NCBI RefSeq assembly: GCF_900182595.1
Contig: NZ_FXTN01000013.1
Coordinates: 62,001-126,000 of the forward strand
Source: Pedobacter westerhofensis
GTDB taxonomy: Bacteria > Bacteroidota > Bacteroidia > Sphingobacteriales > Sphingobacteriaceae
Length of the DNA: 64,000 bases
Direction: 5' to 3'
Under the pieces are notes generated by a model. It was given only the letters and a program-made list of their open reading frames with translations, was not told the origin of the DNA and searched no databases. Of this stretch, positions 10,135-20,700 are shown in pieces (positions within the stretch are counted from its first letter, which is position 1; each line of letters begins with the position of its first letter). The translations under genes were made by a program, and so were the position numbers.

Positions 10135-10255
10135 AGAAATAAATACAGTTTATAATTGGTTGTTTTATTTCTAAAATTATCAGTAAACGAAAAACAGGAA
10201 GGTATCCAAATGATAACAAATAGGTATGCCGATGTTAACAAAAAGGGCAAATCTG
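10135..10255 (-). promoter_or_regulatory. Probable PUL 1 promoter region between HTCS and GH31 genes
   Basis: This 120-bp gap is the only non-coding stretch upstream of the GH31-susC-susD-lipoprotein unit. On the minus strand it contains TTTTTG followed after 16 nt by TATTTG, an imperfect version of the Bacteroidota -33/-7 pair. The pentamer ATTTG occurs three times. An HTCS would be expected to bind here; no clear dyad was found. Confidence 0.4.
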
Positions 10256-13200
10256 CTACATACGGGTATTTAGGTCGTCTTTAATTGCGGCAAATGCCGA
10301 AGGGAGAATCCCAAATTCCTGTTTAAAATAACGACTGAAATATTTTGGGTTACTAAAGCCAACCTCGTAGGCCACTTCAGCAATGGTGAGCTGTGATTTC
10401 TGCAGTAAAGGTTTTGCTTTTTGCAGCCTGTAGGCCCGGATATATTCTACAGGCGATTTGCCAGTCAGTGACAGGATCCGCTTGTACAGCCCTACACGGC
10501 TCATATTCAAATCTGTGCTCAGCTGGTCTACCGTATAGGCGGCATCCGCCAGATGGCGTTCAATATGACCGGAGATCTGGCGGATAAACTTATCATCGAG
10601 CGATTCAATTTCTGTTTCTGCGGGTTTAAAATCCAGCTGCTTGCGGTAAGTTTTTCTGGAAATGGCCTGCTGGTGTAGCAGGTTCCGGATTTTAGAAAGG
10701 AGGATTTCAAGATTAAAGGGCTTGGTCATGTAATCGTTTGCGCCCGTTTCAAGCCCTGTTAGCTGCTGGTCTTCGCTGGTCAGCGCAGTGAGCAGGATCA
10801 CAGGCAGGTGTGCAGTGCGTTTGTCTGCCCTGATCTTTTTACAGAGGTCTATCCCGTTCATTTCAGGCATGCTCACATCGCTTACTACCAGATCAGGATG
10901 CAGCGCAAGTGCTTTCTGCCATCCTTCACGCCCGTCCGCTGCTTCGGCCAGCTCGTAAAAGTCTTTCAGGTTAGCTTTCAGGTAAAAGCGGAAATCTTCG
11001 TTGTCTTCTACCAGCAAGACCAACGGTTTTTTTGTGGCAGGCTGCAAACCGGTCGCCGGCAGCAGTTCCGGCGCGGCAGCCAGAGTAAGCGGCAGCCCGG
11101 CATCTTCATCTGCTTTCAGGGCAACCGTAGCCTGCTCCGGCTGTGCCGGTAAAATCAGGATCACGGAAAACTCGCTGCCTTCATTTACCGCACTTTTCAC
11201 ACTGATCGTGCCACCATGCAGCCGCACAAACTCCTGGGTGATCGAGAGGCCGATGCCGCTTCCCTGGTTCAGCATAAAATCAGGAACTTCATGCTGAAAA
11301 AAGCGATCAAAGATCTTTTCCTGTTGTTCAAGGGGTATACCGATCCCGGTATCACTGATCCTGAGCCTGAGCTCTGTCATCCCCTCTTCCAGGCTGCTCA
11401 GTTCTACCGTGACCTTTACCTCACCGCCCTGTGGTGTAAATTTAAAGGCATTGGACAGCAGGTTAAACAAGATGCGCTCCAGCTTATCATGATCAAAAAC
11501 CGTGACCAGGCTTATTTTGTCCGACTCAAACTGTAAGCGGATATTTTTCCTGTCGGCAACATCACCAAAAGAGTAAGACAGCTCCCGGATAAACCGGATG
11601 ATATCGCCCGTTTGAGCATGCAGCTTTAATTCATGCTCTTCCATTTTCCTGAAATCCAGTAGCTGGTTCACCAGGTTCAGCAGCCTGCGACCATTCCGCT
11701 GGATCATCTGCAGCTGCTGTCTGTCTGCCGGACGGGCTTCCCTGATCAGTTTTTCCATTGGAGTGATGATCAGGGAGAGCGGCGTCCTAAACTCATGGCT
11801 GATATTAGTGAGGAACCTGATCTTCAGCAAATCCAGTTCGTGCATCCTTTTGGCTTCCTTTCGTTCCTGAACAATCAGGAACTCCTTCTTAATCCGCATG
11901 ATTCCCCGGCGCCTGATCAGCAGCAGGGTGCCGCCTGCAAATGCCAGGTATAGGATATACGCCAGTGTACTGCGCCAGAAAGGAGGCTTGATCTCTATCT
12001 CCAGTCGCCTTTCATTGTTCCTCCAGTTGCCTTCGGCATCTGTAGACATCAACCTGAAAACATATCTCCCGGGGTCTATATTGGTATACACTGCTCTTCT
12101 GCCGTCATTCTGAGGCTCCTGCCAGTGGTGGTCAAATCCCTGCAGCATGTACCTGTACCTGATCTTTTGCGGGTTAAAGAAATTCAGCGCCGCAAAAGCT
12201 ATGGTAAAGCCATTCTGGTTGTATTTCAGGTTCAGTTTTGTGGTTTGTGCAAAAGGTACCCGGCGGTTTGCCAGCCACAGATCAGTAAGCACCACCGCGG
12301 GTGCAGTATTGTCATTATGAATTTCCCCGGGCCTGAAGAGATTGAAGCCGCTGGCACCGCCAAACAAGAGCTCGCCACCGCGGGTTTTGTATCCCGCATT
12401 CGCATTAAACGCTATTCCCTGCAATCCGTCCTGCTGGTCATATTTTCTAAAGGAATAAGAAAACCCTGCATTTTTCAGCGGTTTCACCAGGATATTGAAC
12501 AGTCCGTTTGCGGTACTCAGCCACAGGTTCCGCTGCGAATCTTCCAGGATCTTGAGGGTAGATTTTTCCGTTAACCCGTCATCACTGTCAAAGTTCCGGA
12601 ATAGTCCGCTATGTGGGTCAAACCTGCTGATACCATCGCGTGTAGCTACCCAGATAAAACCATAGCTGTCCTGCATCAGGTCATAAACGATGTTATTGAT
12701 CAGTGAATGCGGCTGTCCCGGTATATTTTTGTAATGCACAAAACGGCCATCTGTTTTACGCACATCAATACCATCAGCGGTACCGATCCAGAGATTTCCC
12801 TGTGCATCTTCCATCAGGCAGGACAGGAAATCAGAGCCTACGCTATTCGGCTGTACAGCCCTGTGATGGGTAAATATGCCGCTTACAGGATCAAACTGAT
12901 CCAGTCCGCCGCCCAGTGTAGCTATCCAGAAAATGCCTTCACGGTCCTGGAGTATGTCCCACACACGGTCGTCTGCCAGACTGTTGTTGTCCGAAGCCTG
13001 ATGCCTGAAATGCTTAAAATGCTGCCCGTCAAAGCTGCTCAATCCGCCAAAGTAGGTTCCTATCCACAACTTTTTCTGCCTGTCTATGCAGAGGCTTACG
13101 ATGATATCGTTGCTCAGGCTGTTGCTGTCATCCTGCCGGTGCAGGTACCTGCTAAACTTTCCCGTTTTACGGTTAAAGTAAAAGAGCCCCCCTCCGTTAG

Positions 13201-14356
13201 TGCCCACCCATATATTTCCGCTGCCGTCTTCTGCAAAGCGGTTAATGTCGTCATAAGCCAAACCATTTACATTCCCGTCTTCATATCTGTACAGGGGGAA
13301 TTTCAGGATCTTTGGGTGGTAAAAGCTGATCCCTTTTTTAAATGTTCCCAACCACATGATCCCTTTGTTATCCTTATAAACGCTCAGGATACTATTTTGT
13401 CCGATGCTCTTGGGATCATTTTCCTTGTTCAGCAAGTACCTGATTCTAAACCCTTTTTTATCCAGCAGGTTAACCCCGCCATGGTCAGTACCTATCCAGA
13501 TCAGGCCTTTATCGTCCTGCACAATTCCGTTTACCAGGTTATTGTTCAATCCGCCGGCTCTTTTTTCAATCAGCCGCAGTTCACCTGTAGCGGGATCGTA
13601 ATAGCTGATGCCCGAGGGAACGTTCATGGTGTAAACCCACAGCGCACCAGACTGGTCTGCAAAAATCCTGTAGTCATTAAAATCAGCAGGATTTCTCTGT
13701 CTGAATACCTCAATCCGCCGCATCACTTTTCCCGTGGCGCTGCTCAGCATTTCAATAGTTTTGTCGCGGTGGATCAGCCAGATGTTCCCATGCTGATCTT
13801 TTTGCAGGGCTGCAATTGGAGTTGCTGCAAGGCCGTCTTTTTTCAGTCCCCTGGCTGGCAGATGAAGCGTTGTTCCGCTGGCGGGGCTATATTTATATAC
13901 CCCATCTGCAGCGGCGTTAAACCAAAAGTCTCCTTTGTCATCTCTGATGACGCCTTTGATCACTGTAGCGTAGATGCGGAGCTTTTTGAGCCAGGCAACT
14001 GTTTTTCGGATAAAAGTTTCCGTCGCGGGATCATAAATACTGGGGCCGTTCCTGGTTTCGAGATATAAATGATTGCCGGGCAGCTCAAAAATACCGGTAA
14101 CAAAGTCGTCCGTTATTGAAGTTGTATCCCCCGGATCATGTTTAAAAACCTTAAACTGATACCCGTCATAGCGGTTAAGTCCGGACAGCGTGGCAAACCA
14201 CATAAAGCCACCTGCATCTTTCAGCATCGTGTTTACCTGATTGTGCGATAATCCCGCTGAAACGTCCAGCCTTGAAAACTGGATCTGCTCCTGCTGAGCA
14301 AGAAGCAAAGAGGACAGTATGCAACCCGTTATCGTGAGGAAAATTTTCCGGTACAT
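10256..14356 (-). CDS. Hybrid two-component system regulator (HTCS) of PUL 1
   Basis: One-protein signalling system of about 1366 aa. From the chosen start at 14356 the protein begins with a signal peptide (MYRKIFLTI to LLLAQQ); an upstream in-frame ATG at 14383 would add nine residues that weaken it. The periplasmic sensor is a double propeller of Reg_prop repeats (GLNRYDGY, IWVATRDGISRFD) plus a Y_Y_Y domain. One membrane segment (LAYILYLAFAGGTLLL) follows, then HisKA (NISHEFRTPLS), HATPase (GSGIGLSITQEF), a receiver domain (LLVEDNEDFR, VVSDVSMPEMNG) and an AraC helix-turn-helix. HTCS proteins sense a PUL-specific oligosaccharide in the periplasm and activate the linked PUL, here genes 1624-10134. 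Confidence 0.94.
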   Translation of the reverse strand: MYRKIFLTITGCILSSLLLAQQEQIQFSRLDVSAGLSHNQVNTMLKDAGGFMWFATLSGLNRYDGYQFKVFKHDPGDTTSITDDFVTGIFELPGNHLYLETRNGPSIYDPATETFIRKTVAWLKKLRIYATVIKGVIRDDKGDFWFNAAADGVYKYSPASGTTLHLPARGLKKDGLAATPIAALQKDQHGNIWLIHRDKTIEMLSSATGKVMRRIEVFRQRNPADFNDYRIFADQSGALWVYTMNVPSGISYYDPATGELRLIEKRAGGLNNNLVNGIVQDDKGLIWIGTDHGGVNLLDKKGFRIRYLLNKENDPKSIGQNSILSVYKDNKGIMWLGTFKKGISFYHPKILKFPLYRYEDGNVNGLAYDDINRFAEDGSGNIWVGTNGGGLFYFNRKTGKFSRYLHRQDDSNSLSNDIIVSLCIDRQKKLWIGTYFGGLSSFDGQHFKHFRHQASDNNSLADDRVWDILQDREGIFWIATLGGGLDQFDPVSGIFTHHRAVQPNSVGSDFLSCLMEDAQGNLWIGTADGIDVRKTDGRFVHYKNIPGQPHSLINNIVYDLMQDSYGFIWVATRDGISRFDPHSGLFRNFDSDDGLTEKSTLKILEDSQRNLWLSTANGLFNILVKPLKNAGFSYSFRKYDQQDGLQGIAFNANAGYKTRGGELLFGGASGFNLFRPGEIHNDNTAPAVVLTDLWLANRRVPFAQTTKLNLKYNQNGFTIAFAALNFFNPQKIRYRYMLQGFDHHWQEPQNDGRRAVYTNIDPGRYVFRLMSTDAEGNWRNNERRLEIEIKPPFWRSTLAYILYLAFAGGTLLLIRRRGIMRIKKEFLIVQERKEAKRMHELDLLKIRFLTNISHEFRTPLSLIITPMEKLIREARPADRQQLQMIQRNGRRLLNLVNQLLDFRKMEEHELKLHAQTGDIIRFIRELSYSFGDVADRKNIRLQFESDKISLVTVFDHDKLERILFNLLSNAFKFTPQGGEVKVTVELSSLEEGMTELRLRISDTGIGIPLEQQEKIFDRFFQHEVPDFMLNQGSGIGLSITQEFVRLHGGTISVKSAVNEGSEFSVILILPAQPEQATVALKADEDAGLPLTLAAAPELLPATGLQPATKKPLVLLVEDNEDFRFYLKANLKDFYELAEAADGREGWQKALALHPDLVVSDVSMPEMNGIDLCKKIRADKRTAHLPVILLTALTSEDQQLTGLETGANDYMTKPFNLEILLSKIRNLLHQQAISRKTYRKQLDFKPAETEIESLDDKFIRQISGHIERHLADAAYTVDQLSTDLNMSRVGLYKRILSLTGKSPVEYIRAYRLQKAKPLLQKSQLTIAEVAYEVGFSNPKYFSRYFKQEFGILPSAFAAIKDDLNTRM

Positions 14357-14384
14357 CAAATGTTTATAAATGGTATTGGCCACC

Positions 14385-14397
14385 GGTGATTATCACC
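14385..14397. promoter_or_regulatory. Small dyad upstream of HTCS gene
   Basis: GGTGATTATCACC is a perfect 6-bp inverted repeat with one central base in the 80-bp gap between the PAS kinase and HTCS genes. It could be an operator. As RNA the loop would be too short without losing base pairs, so a DNA-binding site is the more natural reading. Confidence 0.3.
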
Positions 14398-14436
14398 AGA
14401 AGCAAATCGCATAAATTTACATTTTTTCTCTAATTA

Positions 14437-17037
14437 TTAACTTAACTTATTGATCGGAATAGTAAAATTAAACTTACTGCCAAGGCCGGGGTTACTTTCT
14501 GCCCATATCCTGCCCCGATGTTTTTTTACAAAGTCGAGGCATAGTTCAAGCCCAAGGCCGGTACCTTTCTCTCCCATCGTACCATAAGTTGTGTAATGGG
14601 AACTTTTCTTCCACAACTGGCTGACAATACTTTCGGGCATGCCGATACCCGTATCACTAATGGAAAATAAGATATCGTTGCCGCGACGGGAAGCGGCTAC
14701 GATGACAGTTCCCGCTGCAGTAAATTTGATGGCATTTGATACAAGATTGCGGATAATCGTATCCAGCATATCCCTGTCTGCACACATCTTAAATCCCTCC
14801 TCAATCTGTTCGATCAGCTCAATATGCTTGGCCTCGGCCATAGGCCTTAACCGTTTAAGGCAGGTAAGCACCTGCATTTGCACATCCTCTATCATTACAG
14901 GATTAAAATCCAGCGAGTCAAACTGATTTTTGGCCCAGCGCAGTAAATCCTCAAGCAGCTCATTGGCATTTTGGAGGCCTGCCTGCATCCTGGATATGTA
15001 TTCCAGCAAGTCATCTTTGGTGGCATGTTCTACATCCATCATTGCCAGTTCTGCAAGTTTAAGGCTGGCCGCCACAGGATTTCTCAAATCGTGGCCCACT
15101 ATAGACAGCAACTTTTCACGGTGCGTATTCAGTGCTTTTAATTCTGTATTCAGTGAGGTGAGCTCATTTTCCTGTATTTTTCTGAAGGTAATATCACGGA
15201 TACTCCCTTCAGAGCCCAGCACCTGTCCATCTTCTATAATCAGGCGGGCGTTCACAGAGGCATACCGCAGCTCACTGTTCTTTGTTTTAAGTTTCACTTC
15301 AAAATCTATGACAGAACAGTCCTGCCTTAGCGCATCCACAATGCGGTCCCTGTCTTCTTTAAAGTAGTAAAAATCTATCGCAGGGTTTCCAATGATATTT
15401 TCCCTTTTATCGCCATAGTATTTTTCTATTGAAGGGCTGATCTCGGTAATGATGCCGTTCTGATCTGTACGGTAATAGATATCCTGTGTATTCTCAAAGA
15501 TCTTTCTGTATTTCTCTTCGCTGATGGCCATCGCCTGTTCGGCTTCTTTGATCTTCGTGATATCCTGAATCTGAGAAATCAGCTGTACCGGCTGCCCGTT
15601 AGTTTCCCTGAGGATAGAAACACCCAGCAAAACCCATACGGGCCTTCCGCTTTTATGGAGGTATCTTTTTTCCATATGATAACTGTCACGGCTGCCGGCA
15701 ATCAGTTCATCCAGCAGTTCCATGTTGCGGGGAATATCGTCAGGAAAAGTGATATCGATAAACCTGATGTCCATCAATTCATCTTTTGTGTAGCCCAGCA
15801 TATCACATAAACTCTGGTTGGCGCGTTTGCACTGGCCATCGATGTTAAACAGAGCCATTCCGATAGCTGAGTATTCAAATGCGCCCCTGAACTGCTCTTC
15901 GCTCATCCTGATCTTTTTCTCGGCTTCCTGCCTTTCGGTAATATCGATGATGATCATGCTGTTGATCTTGTTGCCCTGCGTATCCGAATAAATGGATGAA
16001 GAAATGTGGCAGGGGAAGCGTTCCCCGCCTTTGCGGAAGCCTGTTAACTCAGCAGATGCTTTGCCTACCCTTCTTCTTGTTTCAAGAAATTCATCCATGG
16101 CAGGGTCATCTTCATCGAGCAATATTCCACGTCCCATACCCCGCAGTTCTTCAATCGTATAACCAAACATATCCATAGCGGCCTGATTGGCATCTGTAAT
16201 CTGTTTTTCGGGTATGGTTTGCATAAAGGCATACAAAGAGTTCTCTATGATGGAGCGGTATTTCAGTTCACTGTTCTCTAATTGTATTTGGGCCAGTTTC
16301 TGCAGCTGTATATCCTGAAAGGTGCCATATATACGAACGCAGCGCCCGTTTATACGCTCGGTGTTTCCCTTAACCCTTACCCACATCTCAGCACCTGTAA
16401 CCGTTACCAGTTCCAGATCAAGACTATAGCTCTCCCCTTTTTCTACCGCAGTAACAAAAGCATTCAGTATTTTATCCCTGTTTTCTCCTTCCTTAAAAAA
16501 GCTGATGCCGCTGGTCAGATTAGGAACGTAATCTGACGGAACACCATGCAGCTGCTTAACTACCGGCGACCAGTAGATTTCATTTTTGATCAGATCAACC
16601 TCCCATGCCCCTACACGGGCAACTTCGTTAGACTCGCGGTATATGGTAAGCATTCTGTCGGCATGCGCTTCACGTTCCTCTTTCTTTACAGCCAGCTCCA
16701 TATACAAGAGCACTCCTCCAATTTCACCGGAAATCGTATTCCAGGGCTGCATCTCCCAGCGCACAGCATGAACCAAACCATTGGGAAAGATCAGCAAATC
16801 ATATTCACTTTTACGGTTTGCCCCACCCAGCACCTGATGATAGTCAAGGATCCATTCTTTCCCTTCTATGCGGAACACTTCGGGATGGCACTTGCCGGCA
16901 AAGTCATTTCCCACCTTAAAATCTGTCTTCCACTTCTGCGATACGGTGATATAACACAGCTGGGTATCCAAAAGCGCCACAGGATAAGGAGAATTGCTGA
17001 TCACATCGAGGAAATTAGTAGATACGTTGCTTGTCAT
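14437..17037 (-). CDS. Soluble multi-PAS sensor histidine kinase
   Basis: Histidine kinase of 866 aa with no signal peptide and no membrane segment, hence cytoplasmic. Roughly five PAS units are stacked: residues about 10-130, 135-255, 265-385, 390-510 and 520-640, with PAC-type ends such as LISQIQDITKIKEAEQ. These are followed by HisKA (LSIVGHDLRNPVA) and HATPase (SDTGIGMP, GTGLGLELCLDFVKKH). No receiver or output domain is fused, so a separate response regulator is required; none is adjacent. It lies 80 bp upstream of the HTCS gene on the same strand, but the two are not known partners. The signal is unknown. Confidence 0.9.
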   Translation of the reverse strand: MTSNVSTNFLDVISNSPYPVALLDTQLCYITVSQKWKTDFKVGNDFAGKCHPEVFRIEGKEWILDYHQVLGGANRKSEYDLLIFPNGLVHAVRWEMQPWNTISGEIGGVLLYMELAVKKEEREAHADRMLTIYRESNEVARVGAWEVDLIKNEIYWSPVVKQLHGVPSDYVPNLTSGISFFKEGENRDKILNAFVTAVEKGESYSLDLELVTVTGAEMWVRVKGNTERINGRCVRIYGTFQDIQLQKLAQIQLENSELKYRSIIENSLYAFMQTIPEKQITDANQAAMDMFGYTIEELRGMGRGILLDEDDPAMDEFLETRRRVGKASAELTGFRKGGERFPCHISSSIYSDTQGNKINSMIIIDITERQEAEKKIRMSEEQFRGAFEYSAIGMALFNIDGQCKRANQSLCDMLGYTKDELMDIRFIDITFPDDIPRNMELLDELIAGSRDSYHMEKRYLHKSGRPVWVLLGVSILRETNGQPVQLISQIQDITKIKEAEQAMAISEEKYRKIFENTQDIYYRTDQNGIITEISPSIEKYYGDKRENIIGNPAIDFYYFKEDRDRIVDALRQDCSVIDFEVKLKTKNSELRYASVNARLIIEDGQVLGSEGSIRDITFRKIQENELTSLNTELKALNTHREKLLSIVGHDLRNPVAASLKLAELAMMDVEHATKDDLLEYISRMQAGLQNANELLEDLLRWAKNQFDSLDFNPVMIEDVQMQVLTCLKRLRPMAEAKHIELIEQIEEGFKMCADRDMLDTIIRNLVSNAIKFTAAGTVIVAASRRGNDILFSISDTGIGMPESIVSQLWKKSSHYTTYGTMGEKGTGLGLELCLDFVKKHRGRIWAESNPGLGSKFNFTIPINKLS

Positions 17038-17577
17038 TTGTATGCAGGTTAGAAAACTTTTACATTGTTAATCATAAAACTATCATAGCTACAAGCGAGT
17101 ATAACACTTGTTTTGCAAAAAACCATAGCATTTGTAATAAAAAAATGACAAAGCAATAATTTATTCTTCACATATAACTATAGCTACAGTCACACTATAT
17201 ATTATATATATACGAGAAAACCAGAGATGAGATGCCGCCGGGGCTTTAATTTGTAAAAACTTCCTTAACAATTAATTTAAATGCCGGCAGCGTACCGTAA
17301 CTATTTGCTTCTTCCTGTATGGTAATGCCCAAACAATCGAATATAAATACAAACCCTGCCAATCTTGTAATGCTTATCGCGAAAACTTAGCAGATAGCAG
17401 AGTATTCAGAAAACATTGATAAAAGATAGAAGAAGATATTGACAATCTTAAAAAAATAAAGTCTATTGTTTTGGTAGAGTATCAAATATTATTTATGTTT
17501 ACTGCCCTTACTCCATCATTACAAAACAATTCAGTCCTCAAAAATATGCCCGGATAACAATATACAGAAGAAAATAA

Positions 17578-17602
17578 AACTGGCAAGGAAGCCTTGCCAG
17601 TT
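17578..17602. terminator. Perfect 11-bp hairpin in the susC2 upstream region
   Basis: AACTGGCAAGG (17578-17588) and CCTTGCCAGTT (17592-17602) are perfectly complementary around an AAG loop. On the minus strand the stem is followed by TTTTATTTTC, as in an intrinsic terminator; on the plus strand it is not followed by T residues. It may stop antisense transcripts or form part of the susC2 leader. Confidence 0.5.
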
Positions 17603-17610
17603 CATTAAAC

Positions 17611-17654
17611 ATGAAGTTCAGCCTTGTAACGCCAATCACACACTGAACCTTCAT
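17611..17654 (+). promoter_or_regulatory. Stem-loop in probable susC2 leader
   Basis: ATGAAGTTCAG (17611-17621) can pair with CTGAACCTTCAT (17643-17654) with one bulged C and a 21-nt loop, ending 47 bp before the susC2 start codon. Its position suggests a leader structure in the susC2 mRNA. Function is unknown. Confidence 0.4.
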
Positions 17655-17701
17655 CAAGCTTATGCAATGAATACTCATCACATCAAACAATTGTTAAATA
17701 T

Positions 17702-20700
17702 ATGGAAATATTTACCTTCGGAAATAAATACGTCTCATCCCTTCGGCTGGCTCTTCTTTTTCTGCTGTTAGCCAGCTCTTTTCAGCTCCTCGCACAAGTC
17801 CCCACTGCCACCATCAATTCTGAGCTGAAAGGCACGGTTACAGATGCGGCCGGCAGACAGCCTTTACCGGGCGCTGTAGTACGGATCAAAGGTACAACAC
17901 ACGCTGTATCAACAGATAACAAAGGCAGGTTCGTTTTTGAAACCGGCCAGAAGTTCCCTTACATCCTGCTGGTCTCTTTTGTAGGCTACCAGCCCAGAGA
18001 GGTTACCGCCAGCGGCAGTCCGGTAGAAATCCAGCTGACAGAAAATAATAACCAGCTGAACGACGTGGTTGTTGTAGGTTACGGCACGCAAACGCGCAAA
18101 TCACTGACAGGCTCCGTGGCTACCGTCAGCGTAGAAGAAATAAAGGATAAACCTGTAGCTACCTTTGAACAGCAGCTGCAGGGAAAAGCGGCGGGCCTCC
18201 AGATCAGTGCCTCTACCGGTATCCCGGGCGACGGGATGTTTATCCGTGTACGCGGTACCACCTCCATCAATGCCAGCAATGATCCCCTGTATGTGATCGA
18301 CGGGGTATATGTAAACAGCAATTCCCTGCAAAACATCACTACCCAGGGCCAGGCCAACAATCCCCTGTCTGACATCAACCCCAACGATATTGAGAGCATC
18401 ACCGTGCTGAAAGATGCAGATGCCACAGCCATCTACGGGGCCAGGGCTGCCAATGGGGTGATCCTGATCACCACCAAACGCGGAAAACTGGGTTCTGCAC
18501 CTAAAGTTACTTTAAACACCTACTTCGGCGCGGCCTGGGCACCCAAATTATGGGACCTCGTTACCGGCCCCCAGCATGCAGAGCTGGTGAATGAAATGTA
18601 CCGCAACTCGCTGGCTGATGCGGTTGCTGCCAACAACACCACTGCGATCAATACCTACAGGAATGTGCCCTTCAGGTCATTGACCGATAATCCAACCGGT
18701 TCCCCGGCACCGCGCGGGCTTCCGCAGGACCAGCAAACATACGACCGTCTGAACAAAGTTTTCAGGACAGGCTTTCTGCAAAACTACGATGCCTCGATAT
18801 CAGGCGGTACGGATAAAACCACGTACTACATCGCCGCAGGCCTGAATAAACAGCAGGCAGATCTAAAAACAAATGATTTCAGAAGGGGGACTTTCAAGAT
18901 CAATATCGACCAGAAGATCAACGACATCTTTAGCATGGGCACATCCAGTACGCTTACCCAAACCTACAGGACAAACGCACGAGTGGGCGACGGCCCGCAG
19001 GGGGGAATCCTGCAGTCGGCCCTCCATACGCCTACTTACCTCCCGGAAGTAAATGCCGACGGAAGCCCTGCAAAATGGGCAGGTTTCGACAACCTGGATA
19101 TCCTGCTGGAGAATACCAATATGCACTCTACAAGCAACAGGCTGATCAGCAACCTCTACGCAGAGGCGAAAATCACACCGGACCTGAAATTCCGCAGCAG
19201 CTGGAGTGTGGATTACAATAACTATAACGAATACCAGTACTGGAACAGCCTTACCAACCTCGGCATCGCCAATCACAATCTGGGCACCTCTGCCATTTCA
19301 GACAATACAGTATGGACCAACGAGCAAACCCTTTCCTATAATAAAGTACTGGGGAAACATAATTTTGGTGCCCTGCTGGGAAATTCATTACAGGGAACAG
19401 TATTGTCTACCACCCGTGCCGAAGGAACAAACTTTCCAAACGACTCATTTGAACAGATAGCCTCGGCAGCAAGTACTACATCTTCCTCCACAAAAACACA
19501 ATACAAGCTGTCGTCCTTCTTTGCAAGGGTAAACTACAACTATGCCGGCAAATATTACGCGGAAGTCAGTATGCGGGCAGACGGATCATCCCGCTTTGGC
19601 GCCAATCACCAGTGGGGATATTTCCCTTCTGCAGGTTTGGCCTGGAGGATCAAACAGGAAGATTTCCTGAAGAATGTTACAGTAATCAGCGACCTGAAAT
19701 TACGCGGAAGTATCGGTGTGACCGGAAACCAGAATAACATCAACGACTTTGCATCAAGAGGATTATGGGGCGCCGGTGCAAACTACCAGAACAACCCGGG
19801 CACCCTTCCCTTTCAGCTGGAGAATCCCGACCTGAAATGGGAAAGTACACGCCAGATCAACCTGGGATTAGACCTGGGTCTGTTTAACGACAGGCTGACG
19901 ATCGGTGCCGATGTGTATGATAAATACACGAGCGACCTGCTGCTGAACCTGCCGCTGGCTACCAGTACGGGCTTCAGTTCTATCCTGGAAAATGCCGGTG
20001 AGATGAGCAACAGGGGTTTCGAAATATCCATTAGCAGCACCAACATCAACCGCAAGGATTTCAGGTGGACAACCAACTTCAACTTCTCCAGGAACAAAAA
20101 CAAAATCGAGAAACTGCCAATTCCTGTTGTTGCGGCCTATGCAGCTGAAAGAATGGTAGAAGGCCTGCCGATGAATACTTTTTTTGTATACAAGCAACTG
20201 TATGTAGACCCGCAAACCGGCGATGCAGTGTATGACGATTATAATAAAGACGGCAAAATTACCTCCAGTGATCTGCAGCCTGCGGGCACCGCCCAGCCCA
20301 AATTTACCGGAGGCATCACCAACACTTTCCTGTATAAAGGCTTTGATCTTGCTGTGTTCTTTAACTTTGTATATGGCAACAAGGTTTATAACAACAATGC
20401 CTATTTCCTTGAAGGAGGCGGAACCCGCGATGCCAACAGGGCCATTGATACGCGTCAGCTTGACAGATGGCAAGAACCGGGAGATATTACAGACATGCCA
20501 AGGCTGACAGCACTGGGCACAAATTACACGCTCAGCCCTACCAGCCGCAATATTGAAAACGGGTCTTTCTTAAGATTAAGCAATGTAAACCTGGGCTATA
20601 CCATTCCCAAAAGCGTGATTGAAAAGATCAAACTCAGCGCTGTAAGGGTGTATGTGAGCGGATCTAACCTCTGGCTGATCACAAAATACAAAGGTGCCGA

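Larger units (their letters stand above)
17038..17701. other. 664-bp intergenic region between divergent kinase and susC2
   Basis: No credible gene was found. The left half is AT-rich and probably carries the kinase promoter on the minus strand. The right 125 bp hold two successive stem-loops (17578-17602 and 17611-17654) just upstream of susC2, described separately. No strict TTTG-N19-TAnnTTTG promoter pair was seen. Confidence 0.6.

Noticed and set aside
12707..14068. A 453-codon open frame on the plus strand, antisense to the HTCS gene.
   Set aside because: It has no domain or membrane logic, lies wholly inside the well-supported HTCS gene and is a typical shadow of its codon bias.
18863..19276. 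Minus-strand frames of 100-200 codons within susC2 (for example 18863-19276 and 19868-20473).
   Set aside because: They are antisense shadows of the SusC gene with no family motifs.
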